DNA of 64,000 nt from contig NC_088315.1 of assembly GCF_910592395.1 (NCBI RefSeq), forward strand, positions 7,068,501 through 7,132,500, given 5' to 3'. Shown here piece by piece: positions 62,961 through 64,000 of this stretch. This DNA comes from Lineus longissimus. Its lineage: Eukaryota; Nemertea; Pilidiophora; Heteronemertea; Lineidae. How positions within the stretch are numbered: the first letter of the stretch is position 1; every line of letters begins with the position of its first letter. Made by a program: the position numbers and the translations under genes. A model generated the notes under the pieces. The model did not search any database and had not been told where the DNA came from. It worked only from the letters and a program-made list of their open reading frames with translations.

Positions 62961-64000
62961 ATTCCAAGGCAAACAAATGACCCAGTGCTTCAAGGTGGAC
63001 AGTAGCTTGAAATAGTCTCCTTTCTTTGGCCAAAGACAGATTCACTGGAAGAATCCAACAGGGGTCCAACCAATGTGGCATGCACAAATGTTCACACTTT
63101 CTGATGGTGGAATGCTCTTAAGTGAATGGGGAAGTCGTGAATTCTCGGTGTTACCAAAAAGAAAACAACTCAATAACATAAAGTTTGCAAGTAACATAAT
63201 AGCATGTAGAAATTTATGAAGCCTTGATCTGATGTACGATGTATGACGATACTGAATATCTAGTTCTGTAGTGCAACTGGACACTGATGCAGTATGCTGA
63301 GAGATGATACAAAAACAGCCGAAAGAGACGAACGTCACAAACAAAAGAGCAACATCAACACGAGACAAAGTAGAGTAATACATCTTACATTGGATTAATC
63401 CTCGAGTACTCCGAAAATGATTACATTACATTCACTTGAATAGATGTCGCTATTAGCTTGATTAATTAGGATGAGAATGTCACAATGTCGCATGAATGGT
63501 AAGACTAGGCACTGACCATAAGAGGACTGCAATGTTGCTGAGAGATTGTAACTCGGGAGCAACCAATAAGACTTCCATACTTTAATAGGGATGTTAGGTG
63601 CAATACTCAAAAGGAGCGATGTAGCCGACAGGGAGGCAGGTTGCCATGAAAGCCAACTATAGCTAAACTTGCAGTCAAGTAGATGGATAGTCAAAAGTCA
63701 AGTCTATAATACAACTTACAAATTTGCACGGCTATTTTTATTAACAGTGACTCTCATACCCAGGGCCATGCTTCAATAACATCAACTGGCTAATTTCGGT
63801 CTTCGTGATGAAAACTCTAATTAGTAAAACTCTATATTCGACAGTGCATATTTCTGTTAACGGAAATAAAAACTTGTGTCCCAAGGGAAGTCAGCGTATT
63901 GACAAAGGAATATGTGGGAGCACGATATAAGAAGTTTGGTATTAATATACAACCCACCTTCACACGGCGTAGGCCTTTAAGGGGTAATTTCTTTTAAAAC

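Larger units (their letters stand above)
49801..64000 (+). other. fj intron 4, open at the right edge of the window
   Basis: The intron opens GTAAGC at 49801. I looked on the + strand for the conserved C-terminal fj segments (N-L-F-x-L-Q-W, D-N-E-A-G, H-E-P-L-L-x-S-V-C) and did not find them up to 64000. If the gene is intact, this intron exceeds 14.2 kb. A small exon could have been overlooked by eye. Confidence 0.6.

Noticed and set aside
63042-63694. Two adjacent - strand ORFs (113 and 99 aa) with hydrophobic segments
   Set aside because: They are in different frames with no splice sites joining them, show no family motif, and lie beside a SINE-like repeat.

Overview
The window looks like nuclear DNA from an AT-rich animal genome, most likely a marine invertebrate. 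The evidence is one spliced gene with GT-AG introns, long gene-poor stretches, several kinds of short non-autonomous transposon, tRNA-derived SINE-like repeats and non-LTR retroelement scraps. There are no dense ORFs, operons or bacterial signals. I cannot fix the phylum from sequence alone. The repeat types (hairpin-ended elements with GAC/GTC tracts, pogo-like ends starting CAGTGGAAC, SINEs with a GTTTCCTC-type tail) are ones I associate with marine deuterostomes and lophotrochozoans.

The only gene I can name is a four-jointed (fj/FJX1) orthologue on the + strand. Four exons are in the window: 40455-41799, 48677-48853, 49019-49202 and 49636-49800. The three introns between them have intron phases 1, 1 and 2, and all junctions keep one reading frame. 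The exons encode about 623 residues: a type II membrane anchor, a very long low-complexity luminal stem, and the first part of the conserved kinase domain, up to the putative catalytic Asp in G-N-Y-D. The rest of the kinase domain, including the family's DNE motif, is not found before the right edge. Intron 4 is therefore at least 14.2 kb, or the gene is incomplete.

Layout: 1-28 kb is mostly unique non-coding DNA with a few MITE-like elements (about 4.7 and 14.6 kb), a perfect 29-bp-arm hairpin (12.8 kb), small tandem duplications, a SINE-like copy (16.9-17.1 kb) and some unassigned coding-like stretches on the - strand (about 8.4-8.9 and 17.1-18.0 kb). From 28.4 to 30.9 kb is a repeat cluster: a duplicated ~185-bp segment, a 613-bp MITE with a TAAAA target duplication, and copy A of a ~1.13-kb element. 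The stretch 31-40.4 kb is the fj upstream region. Intron 1 of fj (41.8-48.7 kb) holds another MITE, a 14-bp minisatellite and a few coding-like pieces. Copy B of the 1.13-kb element, inverted relative to copy A, begins only 11 nt inside fj intron 4. From 51 to 64 kb there are two further MITEs, an eroded minisatellite, two retrotransposon fragments, SINE-like copies and a pogo-like end.

I did not find a novel multi-gene system. The most interesting points are the intron-rich fj gene with a mobile element against a splice donor, two related MITEs sharing ends and an internal block, and the near-perfect hairpin at 12.8 kb.
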